Shown here: in pieces, positions 13,554 through 22,430 of the stretch | Layout: each line of letters opens with the position of its first letter | How positions within the stretch are numbered: position 1 is the stretch's first letter | Assembly: GCA_947569245.1 (NCBI GenBank) | Contig: CANORV010000011.1 | Span: 1-32,816, forward strand | Source of the DNA: an uncultured Mycoplasmatota bacterium | Lineage (GTDB): Bacteria; Bacillota_I; Bacilli_A; RF39; UBA660 | Reading direction: 5' to 3' | Length of the DNA stretch: 32,816 nt | The notes under the pieces: model-generated | Database searches by the model: none | Told to the model about the DNA's origin: nothing | What the model saw: the letters and a program-made list of their open reading frames with translations, nothing else | Made by a program: the position numbers and the translations under genes

Positions 13554-15137
13554 TTATTCAACTAATTCTAACTCAAATGGATTTTCTTGACTTCCAACAC
13601 CAGATACTATTTTAACATTAGATTTCAAGTATAGTGATGGATGGATATCTATTCCACTATAATGGGCTGAAAAATATAAAGTTCCACCAATACTAACTGT
13701 ATAAACCTTCATGTCTGACGTATTTATTAATGTAGTCATAGTCCATTTTGGGTCACGTGGACTTATGCTATTAATCCAAGAATTTGTACTACAATCATTT
13801 AATCCTGACCCACTAGACCAATCAGACATAGAATTAGAAAGACAAGTTACCCTCATTGTAGTTTCACTTCCACTTGTTGAATAACCATAATCACTTGGAT
13901 ATATAAGTCCTATCTTTCCCTTCCAAGTAGTAGGATTTCCTTCTTTTACATCACTACTACGTTCTTTTTCATAAAATGAACTTGCTAATTTAGATACGTT
14001 TTTTACATCAAAACCTCCTAAATTCCATATTGTATCTGCTATCATTGAAATACTTGCTGTATCTTGAAGACCTGTAGTACTAAAATCACAAGCTGTAGTT
14101 TTTGAATATTGTCTATAATAGCATAATCCCTTTGATTTATTCCAATAAAGACTTCCTCCAACACTTTCTGTTTCATATCCAGGATTTAACAACTTCATTA
14201 CACTAGATCTTGCCCAGTCACTATTATTATCATACAATCCATCCCAGGAATATTCTCCTATTGACTCATTTCTCACAATTTTAATTCTTGCTTCACCTGA
14301 ATCTTCTTCATTTGTTTTCATGTTGTTCATAACTCCAATAATTCTCCATAGTTCATTATTAAATCTAACATAGTTATTTGGATTTGCTCCAATATATCTT
14401 AAATTATGATCAACAGTTTCATCATCTTCTACTATTTCTCCTTCTGTTGCATTATTCTTGATATATGCTAATACTTCTTTACTTATACTTCCAGATGGAT
14501 TATCATCTTCACCTGGTCCTGGTGTTGGATTTGTTCCACCTTCTCCAAGTGCTGTTGTAATTGTTACTTTTGTATTGAAAATTCGATTCATAATTTCATT
14601 ACTTGCTGGAGTATTTTCATCAAGCCATATTCTCAAATAATATGTTTTTTGTTGTTTTGACTCAATTGTTCCAGTTGAAAGCTTATATGAACTACTTGCT
14701 TCTTCCAATGTTTTTTGAGTCGTTTCATATTCACTTAATAAACTAGATGAATTTGTTTCACTAGATTCTTCTAATAACACTCTTATATGTTCATACTTTT
14801 CTAATGTTGTGGTTTGTAGTATTTCCAAATTAATCTGATAACTTGCTTCTTTTTCACATGTATTATCTATGGTGAATTCATATGGTATTAATTCTTTTCC
14901 TTCTGCTTCTGTTAATGGATATGCATTTCCTATATCGATTGCATTTTTATCACTAAAACTTATAGCAAAACAACCAATTGTAAGTCTGTTTTCATCAGTT
15001 TGTTTTAATGTTATTTGCCATAGAGCAAAACTAGTACCAATTACTAGTACTAAAGTTAAAAGTATTAAGGGTATGATTACTTTACTTTTATTTGTAAAGC
15101 TCCCCCCCCCCGACTGTTTAGACATATCTTCTGTCAT
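13554..15137 (-). CDS. SipW-tag-like surface protein with G10 tract (candidate phase-variable)
   Basis: This 527-residue protein is probably surface-attached or secreted. After a Gly-Ser turn comes a membrane/signal segment (about 19-39) ending in GTSFALWQITLKQT, then RLTIGCFAISF. This resembles the SipW-tag start of TasA/camelysin-type proteins. A beta-rich domain follows to about residue 195, then a Pro/Gly linker NPTPGPGEDDNPSG, then a domain beginning YIGANPNNYVRFNNELWRIIGVMNN that recurs in Bacilli surface proteins and ends in ...GSQENPFELELVE. No catalytic motif is seen. The start at 15137 follows GAAGGAGTG. Codons 9-12 contain ten consecutive G residues, and a length change would truncate the protein. 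It has its own promoter (15208-15236) and terminator. No sipW gene lies in the window. Confidence 0.8.
   Translation of the reverse strand: MTEDMSKQSGGGSFTNKSKVIIPLILLTLVLVIGTSFALWQITLKQTDENRLTIGCFAISFSDKNAIDIGNAYPLTEAEGKELIPYEFTIDNTCEKEASYQINLEILQTTTLEKYEHIRVLLEESSETNSSSLLSEYETTQKTLEEASSSYKLSTGTIESKQQKTYYLRIWLDENTPASNEIMNRIFNTKVTITTALGEGGTNPTPGPGEDDNPSGSISKEVLAYIKNNATEGEIVEDDETVDHNLRYIGANPNNYVRFNNELWRIIGVMNNMKTNEEDSGEARIKIVRNESIGEYSWDGLYDNNSDWARSSVMKLLNPGYETESVGGSLYWNKSKGLCYYRQYSKTTACDFSTTGLQDTASISMIADTIWNLGGFDVKNVSKLASSFYEKERSSDVKEGNPTTWKGKIGLIYPSDYGYSTSGSETTMRVTCLSNSMSDWSSGSGLNDCSTNSWINSISPRDPKWTMTTLINTSDMKVYTVSIGGTLYFSAHYSGIDIHPSLYLKSNVKIVSGVGSQENPFELELVE
15102..15111. repeat. Homopolymer C10/G10 inside a coding region
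   Basis: Ten C residues on the plus strand (G10 in the coding strand) encode the Gly-Gly-Gly of the surface protein starting at 15137. With nine G the frame stops about seven codons after the tract (TAA); with eleven G it stops four codons after (TAA). Such a run is very unlikely by chance in this AT-rich DNA and is a typical slippage site. Confidence 0.85.
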
Positions 15138-15207
15138 AAAAAAATCACTCCTTCAACTAAAAAATATAAAAACTGCATGTTACATTTTCCATATTTTTCT
15201 TAAAATA

Positions 15208-15236
15208 ATTATCCCACTTTTTATACTATTTGTAAA
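15208..15236 (-). promoter_or_regulatory. Sigma-A promoter of the G-tract surface gene
   Basis: On the minus strand TTTACA (15231-15236) and GATAAT (15208-15213) are spaced by 17 bases. The leader would be about 60 bases long. Confidence 0.7.
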
Positions 15237-15296
15237 CTATTTTTTAGAATAATTTTGATTATTACTGTTAAATAAACAACAATATTTTATCTTCAT

Positions 15297-15329
15297 ATAA
15301 AAACCTCATTCCTTTTACCAAAGAACGAG
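15297..15329 (-). terminator. Terminator of the DUF285 surface gene
   Basis: On the minus strand CTCGTTCTTT (15320-15329) pairs with AAAGGAATGAG (15305-15315) around a 4-base loop, with two G-U pairs, and is followed by GTTTTTAT. It lies 40 bases past the stop at 15370. Confidence 0.7.
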
Positions 15330-15369
15330 ATTCATCTGAAAAAAAGTTAGTTATTTTTATATGACATTT

Positions 15370-16665
15370 CTATGATACTAAGCTTCCCTTTAAAACATTT
15401 GAGTTTTCTGATTTTGTTTCAATCATTTGATCAACTAAGTCAGATGTTTCACTAGTATAGTTTACTGCTATTTGTGAACCATCTGTAACTGCAGCAGCAA
15501 AAAACATATTAGAATATGAAGTAACTTTAGTACTCATTATAGTTATTGTTGTTGTTAGATTATTACATTGATAAAACATATCAAACATATCTGTTACTTT
15601 ACTTGTATTAAAACTACTTAAATCCAAACTGGTTAAACTATTACATTGATAAAACATACCATTCATATCTGTAACTTGACTTGTATCAAAACTACTTAAA
15701 TCAAGACTGCTTAAACTCAAACAAGCACAAAACATACCACTCATATCAATAACATTAGATGTATCAAAATACTCTAGTCCCTCAATACTGGCTAGTTTTA
15801 TAAAATTATAAAATAAATTTGAACTGTCTTCATTTGCTCTTACTCCACCATTTCCTTGTATATAGATAGTATGAGTACTATTATCTTCATTTAACACAAC
15901 ATATGCCATTACTTGTTTTTCTAAATCTTCCTTATCACTTGATATATTAAATGATTCTACTGCTCCTTCTACCTCATGAATATTATCTTCAAAGACAATT
16001 CTAGTTGTTGATGACTTATATTTCCATATTTCTTCTTCATAACTACTAGTTACACTTTGTAGTTTAGCAAGATTTGAATTATGTACAAACTCTCCAGTAA
16101 CAGTTACCTTTCCTTGCCACAAAGCATTCATTACTTCATCTACTGCTTCTGTATCTATATCCATCCATAATCTTAAACTAAATTGCTTCTTTTCTTTATT
16201 ACCAAGTGTTCCTTGATATAACTTATAAGCTGTTGTTGCATCACTAATTACTTTTTCCTCATTTATATGTTTTTCTAGTAATTTATCTAAAAATAATTCA
16301 CTCTCTCCACTTACTAAATTTGCTTTTAAATATTTATCTGCTAAAGTCTTTTCTTCAGTTGATAATGTTTCTAAATTAATTACATAATTAGTATCTGTTG
16401 TACAAATATTTTCTAATATAAATGTATATGGTTCTAATAACTTACCATCTGCATTACTTGTAGGTGTAATATCAGTTATATTAATTGCATCAGTTTCCTC
16501 AGTTAGTGTTAGTTTTAAACATCATGTTGTTATAACATTAGTACTAGATTGCTGTAATGTTATCTGCCATAAGGCATAACTTGTTCCAATTATTATAAAT
16601 AATGAAACTACGATAAACATTGGAATAACTATCTTTTTATTCTTATACCATTTTTCTTTTTTCAT
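15370..16665 (-). pseudogene. SipW-tag-like surface protein with DUF285 repeats, interrupted by TGA
   Basis: From ATG 16665 (ribosome binding site AAGGAG) one frame runs to TAG at 15370, 431 codons, interrupted only by TGA at 16522-16524 (codon 48). The start is MKKEKWYKNKK, then a membrane segment and GTSYALWQITLQQ, closely like the neighbouring protein's GTSFALWQITLKQ. The TGA falls where the neighbour has Gly in TIGC (here TT-stop-C), so a single GGA-to-TGA change explains it. The C-terminal part has three repeats of the DUF285/BspA type (SLDLSSFDTSQVTDMNGMFYQC and variants, about 265-360), found in surface adhesins of Mollicutes and gut Firmicutes. No internal start with a ribosome binding site exists before codon 168. 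It is a recent pseudogene, a read-through gene, or a sequencing error. Confidence 0.75.
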
Positions 16666-16689
16666 AATACTCTCCTTATCCTAATTCAA

Positions 16690-16718
16690 AGTATAACAAT
16701 TGATAAATTTTTGTACAA
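16690..16718 (-). promoter_or_regulatory. Sigma-A promoter of the interrupted DUF285 gene
   Basis: On the minus strand TTGTAC (16713-16718) and TATACT (16690-16695) are spaced by 17 bases, about 25 bases before the ATG. An intact promoter suggests that the gene was lost only recently, or is still expressed. Confidence 0.7.
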
Positions 16719-16720
16719 GT

Positions 16721-16761
16721 AAAAAGACTAATATTATAAGATTTTACGTTAATTAGTCTTT
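16721..16761 (-). terminator. Probable terminator upstream of the DUF285 promoter
   Basis: AAAGACTAAT and ATTAGTCTTT form a 10-bp perfect stem with a 19-base loop. On the minus strand the second arm ends in five T residues. It could end transcripts from the gene at 17070 and insulate the promoter at 16690. The large loop makes it less certain. Confidence 0.5.
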
Positions 16762-17069
16762 ATTACAATTGTTAAAAATTAACATCAATTTATTTATCAA
16801 TCTGAACTAAAAGATTTTATATTGAAATTTTTAAATACTTCAACAAATTCATTTATATATAACAATTAATCTATATTATATTCTAAGCATTACTTTAAAA
16901 CTATAAATCATCAAATCCTTCCATTAAGTATGACTTTTTAATAAACTATTTTTAAACTACACTACTATTTCAACTCTTCTATTTTACTTAAAAAATATTC
17001 ATTTGAATTATCTACCATTGACTATCTTCCTTTATTAATAAAAAAGTAAATACACCTAATATGTATCTA
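16762..17069. other. Non-coding stretch with decayed coding traces
   Basis: There is no intact gene. On the minus strand ATG 17018 with AAAGGAAG before it opens only 17 codons (MVDNSNEYFLSKIEELK) before a stop. Another short open stretch further on (around 16800-16860) reads YINEFVEVFKNFNIKSF. These may be the remains of a small gene that has lost its frame. Apart from the hairpin at 16721-16761, nothing else is seen. Confidence 0.35.
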
Positions 17070-18044
17070 CTAAATAATTTCTAATTGTTGATTTTGTTGT
17101 ACAGCTTTACTATTAACTATATATTGATATTCTTGCTTTGGTAAATCCTGTATTGCTTGATATTCTTTTTGACTCTGCTTATTATCATAATTTACCTTTA
17201 TTTCTTTTTGTCTTTCTATCATCTGTGGTCTAAAATACTTTAAAATAGTCTTTTGGTTTTCTATACAAAAATCAACAAATTCTCTTAAATTTGCTTTTTT
17301 AAGATTTTTATCATATTCATAATTATCAACTTCAAATGCTATTTTATCTCTCATCATATAACTAGTAAAATCTTCTTTTTTAATTCCCAAATACATTAAC
17401 CAGTATGGATAAATTTGTCTTTTTAGAGAACTTATTGCTTTATGTCCTTCACTGTAACTACTTTTACCACTGAGTCTCGTAAAAAGCTCATTGTCAATTG
17501 CAAGTTCTAAAATAGCTTCTTTTATTACTTTGTATTTATCATCTATTTGACTAAAATTAATAGAAAGTAGTTTTTTAATAATTTTAGAAACAGTCCTATT
17601 ATAGTCTACTCTGTCTTCTCTTTTACCCCATCCAATTGTTAGAGAATTATTTTTTCTAATAACAGTATCCATGTTAGGGTCCATTACCAAAACATTATAG
17701 TTTTCTTCTAATTGGACCTTTAAAATACTATTTAAGTATTTGTCAATTTTCTTTTTATTATGGTCATAAGCTTCCATTATATTTTTTCTGTTTAACTGAG
17801 CATTTTCCTTAATACTTTTAAATAGCTCTGTTTCAAATATTAAATTATATAATGTGTCATCATCAGGAATAAAATTTTCATAGTCTTCTAATAAAATATT
17901 TTTATCATTTTCTATTTCATTGTACTGGTTTTTATATGTATTCCACATTTTTTCCTTAACTTGTTGGCTTTCTTTAGAAAGTGATGATCCAAAAAGTATA
18001 TTCCATGTAAGAAGGTAATCATTAGTAGTAAAGTTTATCTTCAT
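17070..18044 (-). CDS. Unknown cytoplasmic protein
   Basis: No family is recognised. I choose ATG 18044 (324 residues, MKINFTTNDYLLTWNILFG) rather than the upstream ATG 18092. AGGGGATG lies just before the later start, and the probable promoter -10 box (18081-18086) would leave the earlier start outside the transcript. The protein is charged and mostly helical, with many Lys/Asn/Glu and no membrane segment or signal peptide. A short conserved-looking segment reads NNSLTIGWGKREDRVDYNRTVSKIIKKLL near the middle. The C-terminus is Gln-rich (KQSQKEYQAIQDLPKQEYQ). It stands alone between a broken PHP gene and a non-coding stretch. Confidence 0.6.
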   Translation of the reverse strand: MKINFTTNDYLLTWNILFGSSLSKESQQVKEKMWNTYKNQYNEIENDKNILLEDYENFIPDDDTLYNLIFETELFKSIKENAQLNRKNIMEAYDHNKKKIDKYLNSILKVQLEENYNVLVMDPNMDTVIRKNNSLTIGWGKREDRVDYNRTVSKIIKKLLSINFSQIDDKYKVIKEAILELAIDNELFTRLSGKSSYSEGHKAISSLKRQIYPYWLMYLGIKKEDFTSYMMRDKIAFEVDNYEYDKNLKKANLREFVDFCIENQKTILKYFRPQMIERQKEIKVNYDNKQSQKEYQAIQDLPKQEYQYIVNSKAVQQNQQLEII

Positions 18045-18080
18045 ACTTTCACATCCCCTATCCTTAGTATCTTTAATACC

Positions 18081-18109
18081 ATGATAACACAAGTTTTAGA
18101 AAAATTGAA
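18081..18109 (-). promoter_or_regulatory. Probable promoter of the unknown gene ending at 17070
   Basis: On the minus strand a weak -35 TTCAAT (18104-18109) and a good -10 TATCAT (18081-18086) are spaced by 17 bases. The start of transcription near 18074 supports ATG 18044 as the start codon. Confidence 0.45.
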
Positions 18110-18184
18110 CGAAATTTGTTATATTTTCTTTATTTTTTTCTTTTATTCTAGCAAAGTTAACAATAAGCAAATATCTGGTGTATC

Positions 18185-18981
18185 TTATTCATGATACCAA
18201 GTAGCTAATTTAATATGTTTTTTAGCTATTGGACCATGATAATTGCTACCCCCTGTTCTTAAAAGATTATACTTTTTGGCTTTTCTTTCTGCTATATCAT
18301 AATGTTCTTTTGTGTAACAACTATGTCCTGTTTCTATTCCCATAAGTCCTAGTGTAATTAATTCTTTTAGGAATACTTCCATTTCTTCTTCATTTTTATT
18401 AAGTGTTTTAAAGTGAGCTGACACTGGTATTCCGTCTGCCTTTTTTATTGTATCTATAACTTTTTCTTTTGATAAAGAAAAACTACTTTCTTGTATTGGA
18501 AAATCTTTGTTATCCAAATACTTATCAAAGGCCTCTTTAAACTCAGTTACATAATGATATTTCAAAAGTAAATTGGCTATGTATGGCTTTCTGACATCTC
18601 CTACTGCATTATCAATATTAGTTATTTCTTCTTGTGGGAAATTAATACCTATCTTTTCTAATTTTTTTAAAATATATTTGGCTCTTTCCTTTCTTTTTCT
18701 TCTAATTGTATTTAATATTTGATTTAAATTATCACTATTAAAATCAATATTATATCCTATAATGTGAAGTTTTCCATTTTGATATTTTCCTTCCATCTCA
18801 AGTGCTAGAATTATTGTTATATTTCTATTTAATGAACAAGCAAGTTTACTTCCATCAATACTGTTATGATCAGTAATTGCTAGGTATCTTAGCTTATTTT
18901 CTTCTGCCTTTTAATTAGTTCTTTAGGGGATAATCATCCATCAGAGTAATTTGTATGTGTGTGTAAATTGTACTTCATCAT
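18185..18981 (-). pseudogene. Broken PHP-domain phosphoesterase
   Basis: The gene resembles PHP-type nucleotidases such as YciV/RNase AM, which use a metal cluster to cut phosphate esters. From ATG 18981 (or 18978) the frame reads the PHP signature YNLHTHTNYSDG and then meets TGA at 18934-18936. After LSPKELIK a one-base frameshift near 18910 leads to AEENKLRYLAITDHNSIDGSKL, carrying the second PHP motif ITDHNS, and then to the open 203-codon part (18185-18796) with KLHIIGYNID, the helical insert, and the C-terminal metal motifs IPVSAHF, GIETGHS and GGSNYHG. Two lesions separate the N-terminal metal ligands from the rest. It sits 12 bases after dnaE. The 203-residue ORF alone is not a complete enzyme. 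Confidence 0.8.
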
Positions 18982-18993
18982 AATATACCTCTT

Positions 18994-21963
18994 TTACCTT
19001 TTGTATAGTATTTTTATATTTCTTACAATAATTTGATATTTATCGAATCTCTTTTCAATTTGACCATTTACCATAATTATATCACCAGTTTTAACACTTG
19101 ATGCTTCTTGATACAATTTAGGAAATACTGTTAAATCAATATTTTTGTATTCATCACTTCCTGTTATAAACATCATTTTTTCTTTTGTTTTAGTTTCGAT
19201 TGTTTTAATTCTATCTACTAAAATTATTGCTGTTATAGTTTTATTGAAATATTTTTCAACTTCGTTAATATTTATTGCAGAAGGATTAGTATTCTTGTAC
19301 GTAGTCACAGGATGATTACTTAAATATACGCCAAATAATTCTTTTTCTTTTAAAATTAGTTCCTCTTTTTGATATTCTTCTACTACTTCTATTTCTGGTT
19401 TTAAAACAAATGATGGATCTAAATCTTTAATGAGTTCAACATAGTTTAAAATGTTATCTAGATTATTTAGTAATGTTTTTTGATTATATCCAAAAGATGA
19501 AAAACATGAAGCATCTATTAATGATTCCATTATTTTTTTACTAATGTTTTTAGGGTTTTTTATTAAAAAATCAAATATGTCAGTATATCCTGAATCCCTA
19601 TTTTTAATAATTTCATTACTGGCAACCTGACCGATATTTCGAATATTTATAAGAGGAAATCTAATTCCTTCTTTTTCTACTTTGTAATAGTTTAAGCTTT
19701 TATTAATATCAGGCTTTAGTATTTTAATATTTTTTTGTTTTAACTCTAAAATATACTCTTTTGTTTTTATCTCACTTCCCATGACCGATGTTAAAAGATT
19801 ACTGTAAAAATATTTAGGATATCTCGATTTTAGGTAAGCCATTTTAAAGGCTATAACTGAATAGGCAACAGAGTGTGATCTATTAAAACCATAATTAGCA
19901 AAGTTTAATATTAAGTCATATACTTGTTTACTAATTTCCTTGGAATATCCTCTTTTTATACTTTGGCTTATAAATTTTTCTTCTTCACTTTTTAAAACAT
20001 CATATTTTTTCTTACTCATAGCACGTCTTAATATATCTGCTTCTGCATAAGTATATCCTGCTAATGTACTGGCAATTTGCATAATTTGTTCTTGGTAGAT
20101 AATTATACCATAGGTACTCTCTAGAATAGGTTTTAATGATTCATCTAAATAACTTATTTCTTCTTCCTTATGCTTTCTTTTAATATAGGTGTCAATATTA
20201 ACAGCAGGCCCTGGTCTAAATAAAGCTATTGCTGCAACGACATCTTCAAATGTTGTCGGCTTTAATTTTCTTAAAAAATTTCTCATTCCATCACTTTCAA
20301 ATTGAAAAATACCAGTTGTATCAGCTTCATTAAATATTTTCATTGCTTCTTTATCGTCTAATGGAATATTACGAAAATCAAGTTCCAGGTTTTCATTATT
20401 TTTTAAATCTTTTAAAATATTCATAATAGTTGTTAAATTTTTAAGTCCAAGAAAATCCATTTTAAGAAGTCCTAACTCTTCTAAGTATTCCATTTGATAT
20501 CCTGTTAAATATAAATCATCACTAATAGTTAGAGGAACTACCTCATCAAGTGATTTTTGACACATTACAATTCCTGCTGCATGTTGTGATGTATGACGAG
20601 GAAATCCTTCTATAAAGCATGCAATTTTATACATTAATGTCAGTTTGTCTTCACTATCAATTAGCATTTTAAATTCACTGTTTTCATTATAAAAATCTAA
20701 TAATTTCTTTTTAGTTATAGTTGGAATTAGTTTAGTTATTTTATCAACTTGATATATAGGTACGTTTAAAACTCTAGACACATCTCTTATTGCTTGCTTT
20801 GGGGCAAGGGTTCCAAAAGTTACAATACCAGAAACATTTTTTTGACCATATTTTTCTTTGACATAATTAATAACTTGGTCTCTATATATATCTGGAAAAT
20901 CTATATCAATATCTGGCATAGTTATTCTTTCAGGATTTAGGAATCTTTCAAAGAATAAATTATATTTAATTGGGTCAACATCAGTTATTCCTAAACAATA
21001 TGATACAAGAGAACCTGCTGCACTTCCTCTTCCTGGTCCTACCAAAATTTTATTATTTTTGGCATATTTAACATAATCATATACGACAAGAAAGTAATTT
21101 GAAAAGCCCATCTTTTTAATGATATCTAGTTCATATAACAATCTTTTTTTATATCTATCATCGATAATATTATTTAATCTTCTATTTAATCCTTTAATAG
21201 CAAGACTGATTAAATATTCATGAGTGTCTATGTTGTTTTCTGTTTTATAAACAGGAAGTAATAGTCCTTCACTTTTTATTTCTAAATTACATTTACTTGC
21301 AAGTGTATTTGTTTTATTAATTACTGCATCTGATATAGATAAGTCTTCTTTTGGGTTTATAATATAATGGTTATTATTGATATCATAAATAAAATCATCA
21401 ATATCGACATCGGCAATTGTTTTACCATCTCTTATCATATATAAATATTTTAGATATTCTTTGTTTTTCTTATATAAATATAATGTTTTATTAATAAATA
21501 CTAAATTAGTTGTTATTTCTTTAGCTTCTTTTTCTTCTTCTGAGTTTTTTATTCCTAGATATATTTCATCGAGATTTACTAATTTTTTATATAATTCAAC
21601 TGATGAAAATGGAACTATATGTATTAAATCATCCTTATATTTAAGAAGCTCATCTATTTCTACGCTTCTATTTAAAGTTTCAGATATAGTTGTCAATTTT
21701 AAAAGGTTTTTATAACCATTATAATTCTTAGCATATAAAAGAATTGTGTCATTTTCAGCACATAACTCTAAGCCAATTATTGGTTTTATATTATTTTTAA
21801 GACATTTATGATAAAACTCCATTGTAGCAAACATGTTATCATCACAGATAGCAAGACTTGTTAGATTATAATCTTTAGCAAAAGTAATTAAATCGTCAAT
21901 TTTTATTAAGCTAGAAAGTAAAGAATAATTTGTTTTCACATATAACTGTTGATATTGGTACAC
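18994..21963 (-). CDS. dnaE: DNA polymerase III alpha subunit, DnaE type
   Basis: DnaE is the replicative (in Firmicutes, primer-extending) DNA polymerase. The start is GTG 21963, preceded by AAAGGAGGAATATT, giving 990 residues. An upstream TTG at 22029 is excluded because it is itself the -35 box of the promoter. The order is: PHP domain (1-about 200), palm/catalytic core with VGPGRGSAAGSLVSYCLGITDVDP and the catalytic aspartates in PDIDIDFPDIYRDQV, FPRHTSQHAAGIV, finger motifs, helix-hairpin-helix (NIGQVASNEI), and an OB-fold near the C-terminus. The PHP metal motif is lost: YVKTNYSLL replaces HLHTHYSLL, and AICDDNM replaces the usual TDHGNM, so no proofreading by this domain is expected. 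B. subtilis DnaE likewise lacks proofreading. It is followed directly by the PHP pseudogene. Confidence 0.95.
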   Translation of the reverse strand: MYQYQQLYVKTNYSLLSSLIKIDDLITFAKDYNLTSLAICDDNMFATMEFYHKCLKNNIKPIIGLELCAENDTILLYAKNYNGYKNLLKLTTISETLNRSVEIDELLKYKDDLIHIVPFSSVELYKKLVNLDEIYLGIKNSEEEKEAKEITTNLVFINKTLYLYKKNKEYLKYLYMIRDGKTIADVDIDDFIYDINNNHYIINPKEDLSISDAVINKTNTLASKCNLEIKSEGLLLPVYKTENNIDTHEYLISLAIKGLNRRLNNIIDDRYKKRLLYELDIIKKMGFSNYFLVVYDYVKYAKNNKILVGPGRGSAAGSLVSYCLGITDVDPIKYNLFFERFLNPERITMPDIDIDFPDIYRDQVINYVKEKYGQKNVSGIVTFGTLAPKQAIRDVSRVLNVPIYQVDKITKLIPTITKKKLLDFYNENSEFKMLIDSEDKLTLMYKIACFIEGFPRHTSQHAAGIVMCQKSLDEVVPLTISDDLYLTGYQMEYLEELGLLKMDFLGLKNLTTIMNILKDLKNNENLELDFRNIPLDDKEAMKIFNEADTTGIFQFESDGMRNFLRKLKPTTFEDVVAAIALFRPGPAVNIDTYIKRKHKEEEISYLDESLKPILESTYGIIIYQEQIMQIASTLAGYTYAEADILRRAMSKKKYDVLKSEEEKFISQSIKRGYSKEISKQVYDLILNFANYGFNRSHSVAYSVIAFKMAYLKSRYPKYFYSNLLTSVMGSEIKTKEYILELKQKNIKILKPDINKSLNYYKVEKEGIRFPLINIRNIGQVASNEIIKNRDSGYTDIFDFLIKNPKNISKKIMESLIDASCFSSFGYNQKTLLNNLDNILNYVELIKDLDPSFVLKPEIEVVEEYQKEELILKEKELFGVYLSNHPVTTYKNTNPSAININEVEKYFNKTITAIILVDRIKTIETKTKEKMMFITGSDEYKNIDLTVFPKLYQEASSVKTGDIIMVNGQIEKRFDKYQIIVRNIKILYKR

Positions 21964-22000
21964 AATATTCCTCCTTTCTTTGCTGTTTCTTCTAATATTA

Positions 22001-22029
22001 ATTATAATACCTAAACATGTGTTCGTCAA
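22001..22029 (-). promoter_or_regulatory. Sigma-A promoter of dnaE
   Basis: On the minus strand TTGACG (22024-22029) and a perfect TATAAT (22001-22006) are spaced by 17 bases. The leader is about 30 bases long. Confidence 0.8.
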
Positions 22030-22123
22030 TCGTATTTACTAAATTTTATAAAAGTTTCTAATAATTTTAAATATTTAAATCATTCTTTTTTCCATATCCT
22101 ATAAGGAAATTATTTATAAATGA

Positions 22124-22152
22124 TTGACTTTAGTTAGATATTATGATAAAGT
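22124..22152 (+). promoter_or_regulatory. Sigma-A promoter of rpmB
   Basis: TTGACT (22124-22129) and TAAAGT (22147-22152) are spaced by 17 bases, about 43 bases before the rpmB start codon. This is a plausible promoter for the single-gene L28 transcript. Confidence 0.65.
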
Positions 22153-22194
22153 TATAAGCGCAAGTTAATTTATGTATAAAAAGGAGGAAATACC

Positions 22195-22395
22195 ATGGCA
22201 GTTAAAGTTTCAAACAAAAAGCCACTATTTGGAAATAAACGTTCTCATGCATTAAATGCTACTCGTAAGAAGCAAGGAGTTAATCTTCAAGTTGTTACTT
22301 TGGAAGATGGAACTAAAGTTAGACTTAGTGCTCGTGAACTTAGAACTCTTAGAAAAGATGAAAAAATTGAGAGTAAAGAAGATATGGCAGCATAA
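22195..22395 (+). CDS. rpmB: Ribosomal protein bL28
   Basis: This 66-residue protein of the large ribosomal subunit is recognised from PLFGNKRSHALNATRKKQGVNLQ (8-30), the GxxVSHAxNKTKRRxxPNLQ pattern of bL28, and KVRLSARELRTLRK near the end. It lacks the zinc-binding cysteines of some bL28 proteins (the C-minus form). The start follows AAAAGGAGG. The acidic tail DEKIESKEDMAA is slightly longer than usual. It is convergent with rpe across a shared terminator, a typical Bacilli neighbourhood (rpe near rpmB). Confidence 0.93.
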   Translation: MAVKVSNKKPLFGNKRSHALNATRKKQGVNLQVVTLEDGTKVRLSARELRTLRKDEKIESKEDMAA

Positions 22396-22397
22396 AA

Positions 22398-22430
22398 AAC
22401 TTCAACATTATTTGTTGGAGTTTTTATTTT
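22398..22430. terminator. Bidirectional terminator between rpmB and rpe
   Basis: AACTTCAACA (22398-22407) pairs with TGTTGGAGTT (22413-22422), ten pairs with one G-U and a 5-base loop. It is followed by a T-rich tract on the plus strand and by TTTTTT on the minus strand. The rpe stop codon at 22424 overlaps its edge. Confidence 0.8.

Noticed and set aside
16522-16524. TGA read as Trp (Mycoplasma code) or selenocysteine in the DUF285 gene
   Set aside because: TGA ends other genes here (29438, 30085, 32809), two of them in ATGA overlaps, and tryptophan is written TGG. The paralog has Gly at this place, and no selenocysteine insertion hairpin was seen.
17016-17018. 17-codon minus-strand ORF starting at 17018
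   Set aside because: It has a fair ribosome binding site but stops at once, and shows no conserved feature; it is kept only as a trace of a decayed gene.
18045-18092. Longer start of the unknown gene at 17070
   Set aside because: The first ATG lies upstream of the probable transcription start and lacks a ribosome binding site, while ATG 18044 has AGGGGATG.
21964-22029. N-terminal extension of dnaE from a TTG codon
   Set aside because: The TTG is the -35 box of a strong promoter and has no ribosome binding site; GTG 21963 has AAAGGAGG.
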